Below, one piece after another: positions 6,694 to 15,663 of a DNA stretch of 38,907 nt. The notes beneath the pieces were generated by a model, which saw only the letters and a program-made list of their open reading frames with translations, was not told the DNA's origin and made no database searches. How positions within the stretch are numbered: the stretch's first letter is position 1; every line of letters starts with the position of its first letter. The translations under genes were made by a program, and so were the position numbers. The stretch is taken from contig JBGZEX010000047.1 of the NCBI GenBank assembly GCA_041846495.1, forward strand, positions 1-38,907, read 5' to 3'. This DNA is from JBGZEX01 sp041846495 (GTDB taxonomy: Bacteria > Bacteroidota > Bacteroidia > Bacteroidales > Marinifilaceae).

Positions 6694-7155
6694 TTATTTC
6701 GTCAACTCTATGTCGAAATCCTGCTCTCCGGGAGGTATGCATTGCGACCCGGAACAGGCCATAAATTCGATATAGCCCGTTAATCTACCTTTATTTCCGG
6801 TAACTTTGACCCTTTGGATAAAAGTGGCTTCGTTTGAAAAATACCGGAGCATCATATTGAAAGCTTCGCTTTTTTCCTCCAAAGGTGTTGTCGTCGCTTT
6901 AAATTCCCCGACGAGCTCCACATTCGAAGATTCTTCCGTATCGAGGTTGAAACTCGTGGGAAGAGGACCGCCTTTGGGGAGTTTTGAGTCGTAGAGATGC
7001 CAATTCTTATCTATTTTGGCTTTGCAAATGATGTCGTAAACGCCTTCGCTTATCTTTTTTTGAGTGATTGTCCATTTTACGGGACTTTGAACCTGCGCCG
7101 TTGCCGATAAGGAAAGGGCGACGATGGCAATCAATAGTGTCGTTAATTTTTTCAT
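6694..7155 (-). CDS. Periplasmic DsbD N-terminal-domain protein (stand-alone)
   Basis: The 153-residue protein has a signal peptide (cleaved after about ATA at residue 20) and one immunoglobulin-like domain that matches the alpha domain of DsbD. The paired cysteines C134 and C139 in ACSGSQCIPPGE correspond to the nDsbD pair that passes electrons to periplasmic thiol proteins. The membrane and thioredoxin domains of DsbD are missing, so it must receive electrons from a partner elsewhere. In Bacteroidetes such separate domains occur near or apart from a CcdA/DsbD gene. It has its own terminator and lies downstream of infB with an 87-base gap. Its role as a reductant relay is inference. Confidence 0.8.
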   Translation of the reverse strand: MKKLTTLLIAIVALSLSATAQVQSPVKWTITQKKISEGVYDIICKAKIDKNWHLYDSKLPKGGPLPTSFNLDTEESSNVELVGEFKATTTPLEEKSEAFNMMLRYFSNEATFIQRVKVTGNKGRLTGYIEFMACSGSQCIPPGEQDFDIELTK

Positions 7156-7242
7156 CGCTTAAAAATTTAATCGTATCTTATAGGTCGGTACAATAATCGT
7201 GCCGTTTTTATGCATGTGTATAATGTCGGTATAATCGATAAT

Positions 7243-10182
7243 TTACAGATTCTTTTTTACTTCCACGTTTTGGAAAGCTTCGATCATGTCTCCGATTTTT
7301 ATATCGTTATAATTTTCGATATTCAATCCGCATTCGAAACCTTTGACCACTTCTTTCGCATCGTCTTTGAAACGTTTCAGAGAGCCTAATACGCCCGTAT
7401 ATACTACGATTCCATCCCGTATTACGCGTACGTTCGAGGTACGGGAGATTTTCCCGTCTCTTACGATACATCCGGCAATAGTACCCACCTTCGTTATCTT
7501 GAAAGTGTCGAGGACTTCGGCGCTCCCGGTGATTTCTTCTTTTATCTCGGGCGACAGCATTCCCTCCATGGCGGATTTTATTTCTTCTATGGCCGTGTAT
7601 ATGATGGAGTAGAGTCGTATGTCGATTTCCTCCTGCTCTGCAAGGCGTCGTGCCGGTAGCGAGGGACGTACCTGGAAACCTACGATGATGGCATTGGACG
7701 CAGCGGCAAGCATGACATCGCTTTCGGATATTTGTCCTACGGCTTTATGGATGACATTTACCTGGATTTCTTCCGTCGAAAGTTTTATGAGCGAGTCGGC
7801 TAAAGCTTCGATGGAACCGTCCACATCGCCTTTGACGATAATGTTCAATTCCTGGAAATTGCCGACGGCGATACGGCGGCCGATTTCGTCCAAAGTGATG
7901 TGCTTTTGGGTACGCAAGCCTTGCTCTCTCTGAAGTTGTTCCCGTTTATTGGCCAATAGCCGGGCATCTTTTTCGTTGCTCAATACGTTGAATTTTTCTC
8001 CGGCCTGGGGAGCTCCGTTGAGTCCTAAAATCAATGCGGGTTCGGACGGTCCGGCTTTTTCGAGCTTTTCGCCCTTTTCGTTGAACATGGCTTTTACGTT
8101 GCCGAAATATTGTCCCGAAAGGATGACGTCGCCTATATGCAATGTCCCGTTCTGTACGAGGACTGTAGCTACGTAACCCCGGCCTTTATCCAAGGAAGAT
8201 TCCACGATGGAACCGATGGCTTTTTTGTCCGGATTCGCTTTCAGGTCGAGGAGTTCCGCCTCCAAAAGAACTTTTTCGATTAATTCTTTTACGTTTATTC
8301 CTTTTTTGGCCGATATCTCCTGACATTGATATTTCCCGCCCCAGTCTTCCACCAAATAGTTCATGTTGGCGAGGGCTTCCTTGATTTTATCCGGATTTGC
8401 CGTAGGCTTATCGATTTTATTGATGGCAAAAACGATGGGAACCCCCGCAGCGCTGGCATGGTTGATGGCTTCCACCGTTTGGGGCATAACGTCGTCGTCG
8501 GCCGCAACGATGATGATTACCACATCGGTTACCTGGGCTCCGCGAGCTCTCATGGCCGTAAAGGCCTCATGGCCGGGAGTATCTAAAAAGGTAACGGTTT
8601 TTCCGTCGTTGAGTTTTACGTTATAAGCACCTATGTGTTGGGTTATTCCTCCCGCTTCTCCGGTGATTACGTTGGTTTTGCGGATATAGTCCAATAAGGA
8701 GGTTTTGCCGTGGTCCACATGTCCCATTACCGTTACGATAGGGGGACGGGAGGTTTGATTTTCTTCCGTATCCTTTTCTTCTTCAATGGCTTCTAAAACC
8801 CCGATGCTGACGAATTCTACGGAGAATCCGAACTCTTCCGCTACGATATTGATGGTTTCCGCATCCAGACGTTGGTTTATGGATACGAATAATCCCAATG
8901 CCATACAAGTGGATATGATGTCGGTTACGGGAATATTCATCATGGCTGCCAATTCCGCTACCGTAACGAATTCCGTAAGTTTCAGATGCGTTTTTGTTTT
9001 TTCTTCGAGTTCGTGTTCCTCTTTTATTTTTTGTTGTATGGCATCGCGTTTGTCTCTGCGGTGTTTGGAAGAACTCGACTTGCCTCTGCTCCCGAGACGG
9101 GCCAAGGTGTCTTTGATTTGTTTCTCCACATCTTCATCGGATATTTCCGCCTTCTCGAATCTCTTCCTTTTTTTCAATTTCTTCGACTTGAAATCCTCTC
9201 GGGATTTGCTTTCTTTTATCGAACTGCCTTTCAGTTCCCTGCCGAGATGGATTTTCTCCTCTCCCCGTTGAATCCGTTTGCGTTTTTTTCTGTTGTCTTT
9301 CTCCTCTCCGTCCGAAATATTGTCTTCCGTCGAAGATTTTTTATTCTGTCGGGAAGAATTGGGTTTGGTATTTTTTTTATTCGCTTCCCGAATTTCTCGC
9401 CTTTCCTTTTCTTTTTCCTGTTTGGTTTTTTTTGCCGGTCGGGTTTTTTGATTTAAAGCTTCCAAATCGATGGAACCTACCACTTTAACTTCCGATAGAG
9501 GTTCTTGTTTTATTTTGAAGACTTCGGATTCCGTAGAAACATCGTCGACTGTTTCGGAATTTTTCGTCGTTTTCTCCCTGTCTTCCGTATCGGTAACATC
9601 CGGCAGGCTTTCTGTCTCAGGAATCTTGGATTCGGGCTCCGGAGATATGTCCACCCTTTCTTTTTCGTCGGCTTCCTTCCCGGCTTTGCTTTCCGGAATC
9701 TCTTTTAAAATATCGATATTTTCTTCGCTGACAGAATCGTACGTATGCTGAATTTCTTTTTCCGTTGAATCTTCTTTGCCGAGTGGATTTTCATTCGGTT
9801 TTTCGGGAGCGGATTCTTTGGTCTCTTTCGGTTCCAAGTCGATATTTCCTACGATTTTTATTCTGTTTTTTATGGATACCTGATCTTTTACGGATATGAA
9901 ATTGTCTTTTTCTTCCGTTTTCTCCTCTTTCTCTTCTTTATCTTCGGACGTTTGTGCGGCAGGAATATTTTTTTTGCGTTTGTTTCTCGATTCCATACGC
10001 GAGAGCTCCTTTTTCACCTCGCTGTCTTTTGAGAATTCTTTTGCCACTAAGGCATATTCCTCCTCGGATAATTTTGCATTGGGGTCGGTAGATATTTCAA
10101 TGCCTTTTTCTTTTAAGAAATCGACAATGGTATTTAATCCTACGTTCAGTTCTCGAGTTACTTTGTTTAATCTCACTCCCAT
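7243..10182 (-). CDS. infB: Translation initiation factor IF-2
   Basis: The 979-residue GTPase places initiator tRNA on the 30S subunit. Residues 1-55 are the winged-helix start seen in Bacteroidetes. Residues 60-400 are low-complexity, rich in Lys and Glu, and likely disordered; repeated pieces such as KIVGNIDLEPK and KVVGSIDLEAL occur there. The second IF2 N-terminal domain is at about 405-455. The G domain has G1 GHVDHGKT at 487-494, G3 DTPGHEAF, G4 NKID and G5 SAK. Domains II, III (C1) and C2 complete the protein. It is the last gene of rimP-nusA-infB. Confidence 0.97.
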   Translation of the reverse strand: MGVRLNKVTRELNVGLNTIVDFLKEKGIEISTDPNAKLSEEEYALVAKEFSKDSEVKKELSRMESRNKRKKNIPAAQTSEDKEEKEEKTEEKDNFISVKDQVSIKNRIKIVGNIDLEPKETKESAPEKPNENPLGKEDSTEKEIQHTYDSVSEENIDILKEIPESKAGKEADEKERVDISPEPESKIPETESLPDVTDTEDREKTTKNSETVDDVSTESEVFKIKQEPLSEVKVVGSIDLEALNQKTRPAKKTKQEKEKERREIREANKKNTKPNSSRQNKKSSTEDNISDGEEKDNRKKRKRIQRGEEKIHLGRELKGSSIKESKSREDFKSKKLKKRKRFEKAEISDEDVEKQIKDTLARLGSRGKSSSSKHRRDKRDAIQQKIKEEHELEEKTKTHLKLTEFVTVAELAAMMNIPVTDIISTCMALGLFVSINQRLDAETINIVAEEFGFSVEFVSIGVLEAIEEEKDTEENQTSRPPIVTVMGHVDHGKTSLLDYIRKTNVITGEAGGITQHIGAYNVKLNDGKTVTFLDTPGHEAFTAMRARGAQVTDVVIIIVAADDDVMPQTVEAINHASAAGVPIVFAINKIDKPTANPDKIKEALANMNYLVEDWGGKYQCQEISAKKGINVKELIEKVLLEAELLDLKANPDKKAIGSIVESSLDKGRGYVATVLVQNGTLHIGDVILSGQYFGNVKAMFNEKGEKLEKAGPSEPALILGLNGAPQAGEKFNVLSNEKDARLLANKREQLQREQGLRTQKHITLDEIGRRIAVGNFQELNIIVKGDVDGSIEALADSLIKLSTEEIQVNVIHKAVGQISESDVMLAAASNAIIVGFQVRPSLPARRLAEQEEIDIRLYSIIYTAIEEIKSAMEGMLSPEIKEEITGSAEVLDTFKITKVGTIAGCIVRDGKISRTSNVRVIRDGIVVYTGVLGSLKRFKDDAKEVVKGFECGLNIENYNDIKIGDMIEAFQNVEVKKNL

Positions 10183-10210
10183 ACTATTATAATTGACTCT
10201 TTGTTTTTAG

Positions 10211-11452
10211 TTATTGTTCGAATTCCGCTTTAAGAATAGAAATGACATCCCGTATTGTTTCTATTTCCAAATCCGTTCTGTTTTCTAATTCGGATTCACT
10301 GAGCTCCAACACGCTTTTAGCCGTGTCGCAACCGATACGTTTGAGTTCGTCTATTATCCAATCGTCGATTTCGTCTGCAAATTCTTCGATATTGATATCT
10401 TCTTCTCCGTTACCGTCGAGTTCTCTGTAAACGTCTATTTCGTAGCCCAAAAGCTGGCTTGCCAAACGTATGTTCAAACCTCCTTTTCCTATGGCGAGAG
10501 AAACTTCTTCGGGATCCAAAAATACGTTTATTTTTTTATGTTCTTCATCTATGGTCGTTTTTTTTATTTTTGCCGGATTCAAAGAACGCGCTATGTAGAG
10601 ATTCAGATTATTCGTATAATTGATTACATCGATATTTTCGTTTCGAAGCTCTCGGACGATACTGTGGATGCGCGAGCCCTTCATACCGACGCACGCACCT
10701 ACCGGATCGATACGGTCGTCATAGGATTCTACGGCAATTTTTGCACGTTCTCCCGGAACTCTGACGATCTTTTTTATGGTGATAAGACCGTCGAAAATTT
10801 CGGGTACCTCCTGTTCGAACAGACGTTCTAAAAATTTCGGAGAAGTGCGCGATAATATAATGCGGGGATTCGAGTTTTTCATTTCCACATTCAATACGAC
10901 GGCTTTTATGCTATCCCCCTTTTTATAGAAATCGGCGGGTATTTGTTCTTGTTTCGGAAGTATCAGTTCGTTCCCCTCATCGTCGAGGACCAGGATTTCT
11001 TTTTTCCATATCTGGTAAACTTCTCCGATGACGATTTCTCCTATACGTTCTTTATATTTATTGAAAAGGCTTTCTTTTTCCAGTTCCAAAATATGGGCGG
11101 AAAGATTTTGCCTTAACGAAAGAATTGCCCGGCGTCCGAAACTTTGAAGTTTCACTTCGTCGGCGAATTCTTCCCCGACTTCGTAATCGTCATCCACTTT
11201 CTTTGCTTCGGATAAAGAAATTTCCATATTCGGATTGGAAATATTGTCGTCTTCAACTACGGTTCTCGTACGCCATATTTCCAAATCTCCCTTGTCGATA
11301 TTTATGATGATGTCGAAATTCTCATCCGTACCGTATCGTTTAACGAGCATATTTCTGAATATGTCTTCCAATACTTTCATCAAGGTCATCCGGTCGATAT
11401 TCTTATATTCTTTGAATTCCGAAAAAGAATCTATTAAATTAATATTGTCCAT
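10211..11452 (-). CDS. nusA: Transcription termination/antitermination factor NusA
   Basis: NusA (413 residues) binds RNA polymerase and nascent RNA and modulates pausing and termination. The N-terminal polymerase-binding domain (1-125) is followed by an S1 domain (about 130-205) and two KH domains (about 225-350) with GACVGMKGSRI and LAIGKGGLNIRLA. A short acidic C-terminal segment with one helix-hairpin-helix-like repeat follows, instead of the two repeats of E. coli. The length is usual for Bacteroidetes. The gene starts 10 bases after rimP and ends 28 bases before infB. Confidence 0.97.
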   Translation of the reverse strand: MDNINLIDSFSEFKEYKNIDRMTLMKVLEDIFRNMLVKRYGTDENFDIIINIDKGDLEIWRTRTVVEDDNISNPNMEISLSEAKKVDDDYEVGEEFADEVKLQSFGRRAILSLRQNLSAHILELEKESLFNKYKERIGEIVIGEVYQIWKKEILVLDDEGNELILPKQEQIPADFYKKGDSIKAVVLNVEMKNSNPRIILSRTSPKFLERLFEQEVPEIFDGLITIKKIVRVPGERAKIAVESYDDRIDPVGACVGMKGSRIHSIVRELRNENIDVINYTNNLNLYIARSLNPAKIKKTTIDEEHKKINVFLDPEEVSLAIGKGGLNIRLASQLLGYEIDVYRELDGNGEEDINIEEFADEIDDWIIDELKRIGCDTAKSVLELSESELENRTDLEIETIRDVISILKAEFEQ

Positions 11453-11462
11453 TATCTATATT

Positions 11463-11933
11463 TTATTTTTTATTAAAGTCAAAGAGGTCGCAAATAACCT
11501 TAATGTCCTCCCTTTTGATTTCTTCTTCATACGTTAGGGTGATTTTTTTCTTTTTCCCTTCGGCCGTCGTTTTCTTTTCGCATACGAGTATGATATTTTT
11601 TTCATCGAACGACTTCAGTATTCCGGTTTTTTTCCGATTGTCGCATAAAGTCACTTCCACCTTATTGCCGATATTTTTTTCGTATTGCGCTTCGATTTTG
11701 AACGGATATCCTATGCCTGCTCCCGATACGGTCAATTCGAAGTCTTCGGCATCCCGGTCGAGCTGAGCTTCGATTCGTTTACTGACTGAAATACAATCCC
11801 GAATGCCGATACCGGTTTTGGCATCGATTATGACTTTAAGTCTGTTGTCGGCCTCGAGCAAAAGTTCGACGAGAAAAAATCCCTCCTCTTCTACTATCGG
11901 CCTGATGATTGCTTCCAAACTTCGGATTTCCAT
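11463..11933 (-). CDS. rimP: Ribosome maturation factor RimP
   Basis: RimP (156 residues) assists assembly of the 30S subunit. The N-terminal alpha/beta domain (1-80) includes CISVSKRIEAQLD and the family signature VSGAGIGYPF, where most bacteria have VSSPGLDRPL. The C-terminal SH3-like domain (85-156) is rich in Lys. It is the first gene of rimP-nusA-infB, with its own promoter and a leader hairpin. Confidence 0.94.
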   Translation of the reverse strand: MEIRSLEAIIRPIVEEEGFFLVELLLEADNRLKVIIDAKTGIGIRDCISVSKRIEAQLDRDAEDFELTVSGAGIGYPFKIEAQYEKNIGNKVEVTLCDNRKKTGILKSFDEKNIILVCEKKTTAEGKKKKITLTYEEEIKREDIKVICDLFDFNKK

Positions 11934-11954
11934 AGCCTGCGGATATTAATAATA

Positions 11955-11979
11955 AAGAGGGAACATATAGTCCCCTCTT
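11955..11979 (-). promoter_or_regulatory. Leader hairpin upstream of rimP
   Basis: On the minus strand AAGAGGGGAC (11979-11970) pairs over 10 bp, with one G-U, with GTTCCCTCTT (11964-11955) around the loop TATAT. It lies between the promoter and the rimP ATG, about 15 bases after the expected transcript start, and is followed by TATTATTAATAT. It could be an attenuator or a site for feedback by NusA or another factor. Confidence 0.55.
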
Positions 11980-11992
11980 CCTGTTGATTCGG

Positions 11993-12024
11993 CAAAGATA
12001 GATTATTTTTTCGGGAAATACAAT
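11993..12024 (-). promoter_or_regulatory. Promoter of rimP-nusA-infB
   Basis: On the minus strand ATTG (12024-12021), 20 bases and TATCTTTG (12000-11993) match the Bacteroidetes promoter, with a perfect -7 box and a one-mismatch -33 box. Confidence 0.7.
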
Positions 12025-12172
12025 TATTCGTGCCGATAATCTTTTTTGTCGTTAGCTCGAATTTGTATCCGGTATTTGTTTTTTTATGATTTTTCCCTAC
12101 CGTCGAAGCGACGGGTGTCTCCTGTCTTCCCCTTGTCCGTGCCGTGCCGGTTTCGTTTTTTTATTGCGGGCA

Positions 12173-12961
12173 TCAACGGCGGGCGGAGTCCTTTCCATAG
12201 ATGTACCAATAGATCGAGCCTACGAATCCGGCTCCTCCGATGATATTTCCGATGGCCGAGGGAATCAGATTGTCCGAGACGAATTCCGTCCATGTGATTT
12301 CCGCTCCGCAGAATATGCCGAGAGGAATATAGAACATATTTGCAATGCTATGCTCGAATCCCATGACGACAAAAGCCATTACCGGCCACCATAATCCGAA
12401 CATACGGCCCAAACTGTCCTTGGCGGAGAGACCTAACCATACGGCTAAACAAACTAACCAATTTGCACCTATGCCTTTGAGAAATACGACATGCCAGGGG
12501 GCGTTTACTTTGGTTTCGGCTATTTTAATAATGGCCGGATGCCATGGAGAATCGGAGACTATCCCCGGCAGGTGGATCATAAAATATACAAAAAGAATGG
12601 CTCCGGCAAAATTCGAGAAAAAAACGACAGTCCAGTTTTTAAATATATAATAAGGCGGGATTTTTTTATTGAAGGCGGCCGGGATAAGGTTAGCATTATT
12701 CCCGGTGAACAATTCGGCTCCGACCATAACCACCAAGATCAAACCCAAGGGGAAGGTGATTCCGCTTAAGAGGCGTTGGAGTCCCGGGTTTTCGAGAGTG
12801 AGGCCGGGCATACCGTATCCTGCGAGCAAGGACAATAAGCCTCCCATAGCGATGTATATGCCGGCCAATATACCTAAGATTGCGGTTTTTATAACAGGCG
12901 TTTTGAATTTGTTCTCAGCCATTTGTTCCGTGATTTTGACAATTTCTTGCGGCGAATTCAT
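12173..12961 (-). CDS. Formate/nitrite transporter (FNT) family channel
   Basis: The protein has 262 residues and six predicted helices. FNT proteins are pentameric inner-membrane channels for small monovalent anions: formate, nitrite, hydrosulfide, lactate or acetate. The signature GAELFTGN is at 81-88. The helix-5 GFEHSIANMF carries the central pore histidine (H204) that gates and protonates the anion. Which anion is carried cannot be read from the sequence; no pyruvate formate-lyase or nitrite gene lies nearby. The gene stands alone with a promoter about 26 bases upstream. The 200 bases between it and the rimP promoter hold a small hairpin (CCGTCG/CGACGG near 12100) and no gene. Confidence 0.92.
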   Translation of the reverse strand: MNSPQEIVKITEQMAENKFKTPVIKTAILGILAGIYIAMGGLLSLLAGYGMPGLTLENPGLQRLLSGITFPLGLILVVMVGAELFTGNNANLIPAAFNKKIPPYYIFKNWTVVFFSNFAGAILFVYFMIHLPGIVSDSPWHPAIIKIAETKVNAPWHVVFLKGIGANWLVCLAVWLGLSAKDSLGRMFGLWWPVMAFVVMGFEHSIANMFYIPLGIFCGAEITWTEFVSDNLIPSAIGNIIGGAGFVGSIYWYIYGKDSARR

Positions 12962-12986
12962 TACTATTGAAATTTTATGGTGTCTG

Positions 12987-12994
12987 CAAAGTTA
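12987..12994 (-). promoter_or_regulatory. -7 promoter element of the FNT gene
   Basis: The minus strand reads TAACTTTG, a perfect TAnnTTTG box 25 bases before the ATG. No good TTTG is found 19-21 bases upstream, so the promoter may be weak or activator-dependent. Confidence 0.5.
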
Positions 12995-13206
12995 TGATTA
13001 TAATTTTTAAAACCTATAGGCGGATTATATATGAGAACGAATACGGGAATAAGAAAATTTTAGAGGTGTTTTCGGATGAGTTGACAAGGTGGATATCTTG
13101 ATTATGAATAAATTGAGTTTCACTTTTGTTCGTATTCCCCAAAACAAAATCTGAATTATTAATTTAATATGAAGAAAATGTGTATTTTTACCGAAATTTT
13201 AGAGGT

Positions 13207-14265
13207 ATGAAGTTTAAAGCTAAAGAAGTTGCTTCGTTTTTAAAAGGAGAGGTCGTCGGAGATGGCGAGGTGTATATTACGGGAGTATCCAAGATAGAAG
13301 AGGGGAAACCCGGTACATTGACATTTTTATCGAATCCCAAATACGAGCACTATATATATGAAACGAAGGCATCAGTAGTTCTTGTGGATGCGGATTTCGT
13401 TCCGAAAACCCGACTCGATTGCACTTTGATCAAAGTGCCTTCCGCTTACGATGCATTGTCCGTACTTTTGGAAATTTATGAGAAATACCGGGAATATCCG
13501 GCCGGGATAGAATCGCCTTCTTTTATTCACGAATCCGCAGTAATCGGTAAAAATCCTTATGTGGGAGCATTTGCCTATATAGGCAAAAATGCGGAAATAG
13601 GCGATAATGTGAGAATATATCCCAATTCTTATGTGGGGGACGGGGTGAAAATAGGGGATGATACCGTAATATATCCGGGAGTGAAAATTTACTACAATAC
13701 GCATATAGGGAAACGTTGTATCGTGCATTCCGGCGCCGTTATCGGATCGGACGGATTCGGTTTTGCTCCGACGGGGAATACGTATAAAAAAATACCTCAA
13801 ATCGGAAATGTGATTATCGAAGATGAGGTGGAAATCGGAGCCAATACCTGTATCGACAGAAGTACGATGGGAGCTACGGTCGTTAAGAAAGGAGTGAAGT
13901 TGGATAATTTGATTCAACTTGCCCATAACGTATGCGTGGGAGAAAATACGGTTATTGCCGGGCAAGCCGGTATTGCCGGGAGTACCAAAATCGGAACGCA
14001 TTGTGTTATCGGCGGACAAGTCGGCCTGGTCGGACATTTGCACATAGGCGATAACGTACAGATTGCCGCTCAAAGCGGAGTGGCGGCTGATGTGGAGGAC
14101 GATGCTATCCTTAGAGGTTCTCCGGCATTTAAGATGTCCGAGTACCAGAGAAGTTATGTGATTTTTCGCAGATTGCCTCAACTTTACGACAAATTGGCAA
14201 AACTTGAAAGAGAATTAGAAATGTTAAAATCAAATAATAATGTCGGTCAAACAGAAAACAATTAA
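13207..14265 (+). CDS. lpxD: UDP-3-O-acylglucosamine N-acyltransferase
   Basis: LpxD (352 residues) adds the second, N-linked hydroxyacyl chain to UDP-3-O-acyl-glucosamine in the third step of lipid A synthesis. The N-terminal uridine-binding domain (1-100) is followed by a left-handed beta helix of hexapeptide repeats (about 105-310) and a C-terminal helix. The catalytic His is H240 in AHNVCVGENT. The ATG at 13207 follows AGAGGT and gives the usual length; the frame is open nine codons further upstream. The 3' end overlaps lpxC-fabZ by 26 bases, so the genes are translationally coupled. Confidence 0.96.
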   Translation: MKFKAKEVASFLKGEVVGDGEVYITGVSKIEEGKPGTLTFLSNPKYEHYIYETKASVVLVDADFVPKTRLDCTLIKVPSAYDALSVLLEIYEKYREYPAGIESPSFIHESAVIGKNPYVGAFAYIGKNAEIGDNVRIYPNSYVGDGVKIGDDTVIYPGVKIYYNTHIGKRCIVHSGAVIGSDGFGFAPTGNTYKKIPQIGNVIIEDEVEIGANTCIDRSTMGATVVKKGVKLDNLIQLAHNVCVGENTVIAGQAGIAGSTKIGTHCVIGGQVGLVGHLHIGDNVQIAAQSGVAADVEDDAILRGSPAFKMSEYQRSYVIFRRLPQLYDKLAKLERELEMLKSNNNVGQTENN

Positions 14266-15637
14266 GACGGAATTTTCTTTAAAGGGTAAGGGTTTGCATA
14301 CCGGGAAACCGGTATGTGTGACTTTCAGGGCGGCGGAGCCGGATACGGGTTATGTTTTTGTACGTAAGGATATGGAAAATAATCCAGTCGTACCTGCTCT
14401 TGCTTTATTCGTACGTTTTGTAGACAGATCCAGTTGTTTGGAAAAGGACGGCGTAAGAATATATACGATGGAACATGCATTGGCTGCTCTCTACGGTTGC
14501 GGAATAGATAATTGTATTATCGAATTGGACGCGGAGGAAATGCCCATATTGGATGGTAGCGCACGTATATATGTAGAAGAAATATTGAAATCCGGGATTG
14601 TCGAACAAGATAAAGACCGGAATTTTTTTGTGGTAAAAGAAAAGATAGAAGTAAAAAACGGAGAATCCGAAACGAGTATATGTATTCTTCCGGACGATGG
14701 GTACGATATCGACTTGATTGTGGATTACGGCTCTCCTTATTTGTCGATGCAATATGCCTCCTATCGGGAAGGACAAACCGATTTTGTCAAAGAGGTGTGC
14801 AATGCCCGCACCTTCGTATTTTTAAGGGAAGTGGAACCTTTGCTGGACAGCGGATTGATTAAGGGAGGGGATTTGGAAAACGCCATTGTTATCGTAGATG
14901 AGGAAATTAGCGAAGAGAAAATTCGAGAACTGAAGGTGAAGTTCGATTATAAGGACTTGGAGGTACATACCGGTATATTGAATAATAATAAATTATTATT
15001 TCCTAACGAACCTGCACGGCATAAACTTTTGGATGTAATCGGAGATTTGGCGCTTTGCGGACGTTTTATCAAGGGCCGGGTGATTGCCAACAGACCGGGA
15101 CATAAAACGAATACGGCATTAGCTCAGAAAATGTGTAAAACGATTGCGGCGATGGAACGGGAAAATGCTTGTCCCGATATTAATCCGGCCGATAAACCTC
15201 TGTTGGATATCAATAATATACGCAATCTCTTGCCGCATCGACCGCCTTTTTTGTTGGTGGATAAGGTTATGTCCATGACGCACGATATGATTATCGGATG
15301 TAAAAACGTGACCATGAACGAACCCTTTTTCGTAGGACATTTTCCCGAGGAGCCGGTGATGCCCGGTGTGCTCATTATCGAAGCTATGTGCCAATGCGGA
15401 GGAGTGCTCGTGTTGAGTGGAGTGGAAGATCCCGAAAATTACTCCACTTATTTTATGAAGATAGATAACGTTAAATTCAGAAATAAAGTTGTTCCGGGCG
15501 ATACGTTGATTTTTAAACTTATGTTGACGGCTCCCATTCGTAGAGGAGTGGTGGAAATGAAGGGTTATACTTTCGTCGGAGAGACGTTGGTATGCGAAGG
15601 GGAGTTTACGGCAATGGTTGCCAGGACAAAAAAGTAA
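14240..15637 (+). CDS. lpxC-fabZ: Fused LpxC deacetylase and FabZ dehydratase
   Basis: This 465-residue two-enzyme protein joins LpxC (1-310), the zinc deacetylase that commits UDP-GlcNAc to lipid A, and FabZ (about 318-465), the 3-hydroxyacyl-ACP dehydratase. LpxC zinc ligands are H79 (MEHALAAL), H261 and D265 (HKLLDVIGD); H288 in PGHKTN is the catalytic His. FabZ has HRPPFLLVDKV, catalytic H367 in GHFPEEPVMPG and E381 in IIEAM. Both enzymes compete for hydroxymyristoyl-type ACP, so fusing them may balance lipid A and fatty-acid synthesis. The fusion is known across Bacteroidetes. It lies between lpxD and lpxA. Confidence 0.96.
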   Translation: MSVKQKTIKTEFSLKGKGLHTGKPVCVTFRAAEPDTGYVFVRKDMENNPVVPALALFVRFVDRSSCLEKDGVRIYTMEHALAALYGCGIDNCIIELDAEEMPILDGSARIYVEEILKSGIVEQDKDRNFFVVKEKIEVKNGESETSICILPDDGYDIDLIVDYGSPYLSMQYASYREGQTDFVKEVCNARTFVFLREVEPLLDSGLIKGGDLENAIVIVDEEISEEKIRELKVKFDYKDLEVHTGILNNNKLLFPNEPARHKLLDVIGDLALCGRFIKGRVIANRPGHKTNTALAQKMCKTIAAMERENACPDINPADKPLLDINNIRNLLPHRPPFLLVDKVMSMTHDMIIGCKNVTMNEPFFVGHFPEEPVMPGVLIIEAMCQCGGVLVLSGVEDPENYSTYFMKIDNVKFRNKVVPGDTLIFKLMLTAPIRRGVVEMKGYTFVGETLVCEGEFTAMVARTKK

Positions 15638-15663
15638 TAAGTATAATTTAAATAATTATTTTA

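Noticed and set aside
12100..12115. Hairpin CCGTCG/CGACGG downstream of the FNT gene
   Set aside because: It lacks a U-tract on the minus strand and is about 60 bases after the stop codon, so I do not call it a terminator.
13169..13210. A 13-codon upstream frame whose TGA overlaps the lpxD ATG
   Set aside because: It could be a coupled leader peptide, but it contains a possible -7-like box (TATTTTTA at 13183-13190), so it may not be transcribed. Nothing in the peptide suggests regulation.
14240..15637. The LpxC-FabZ fusion as a novelty
   Set aside because: It is intact in both active sites, and the fusion is well known across Bacteroidetes.
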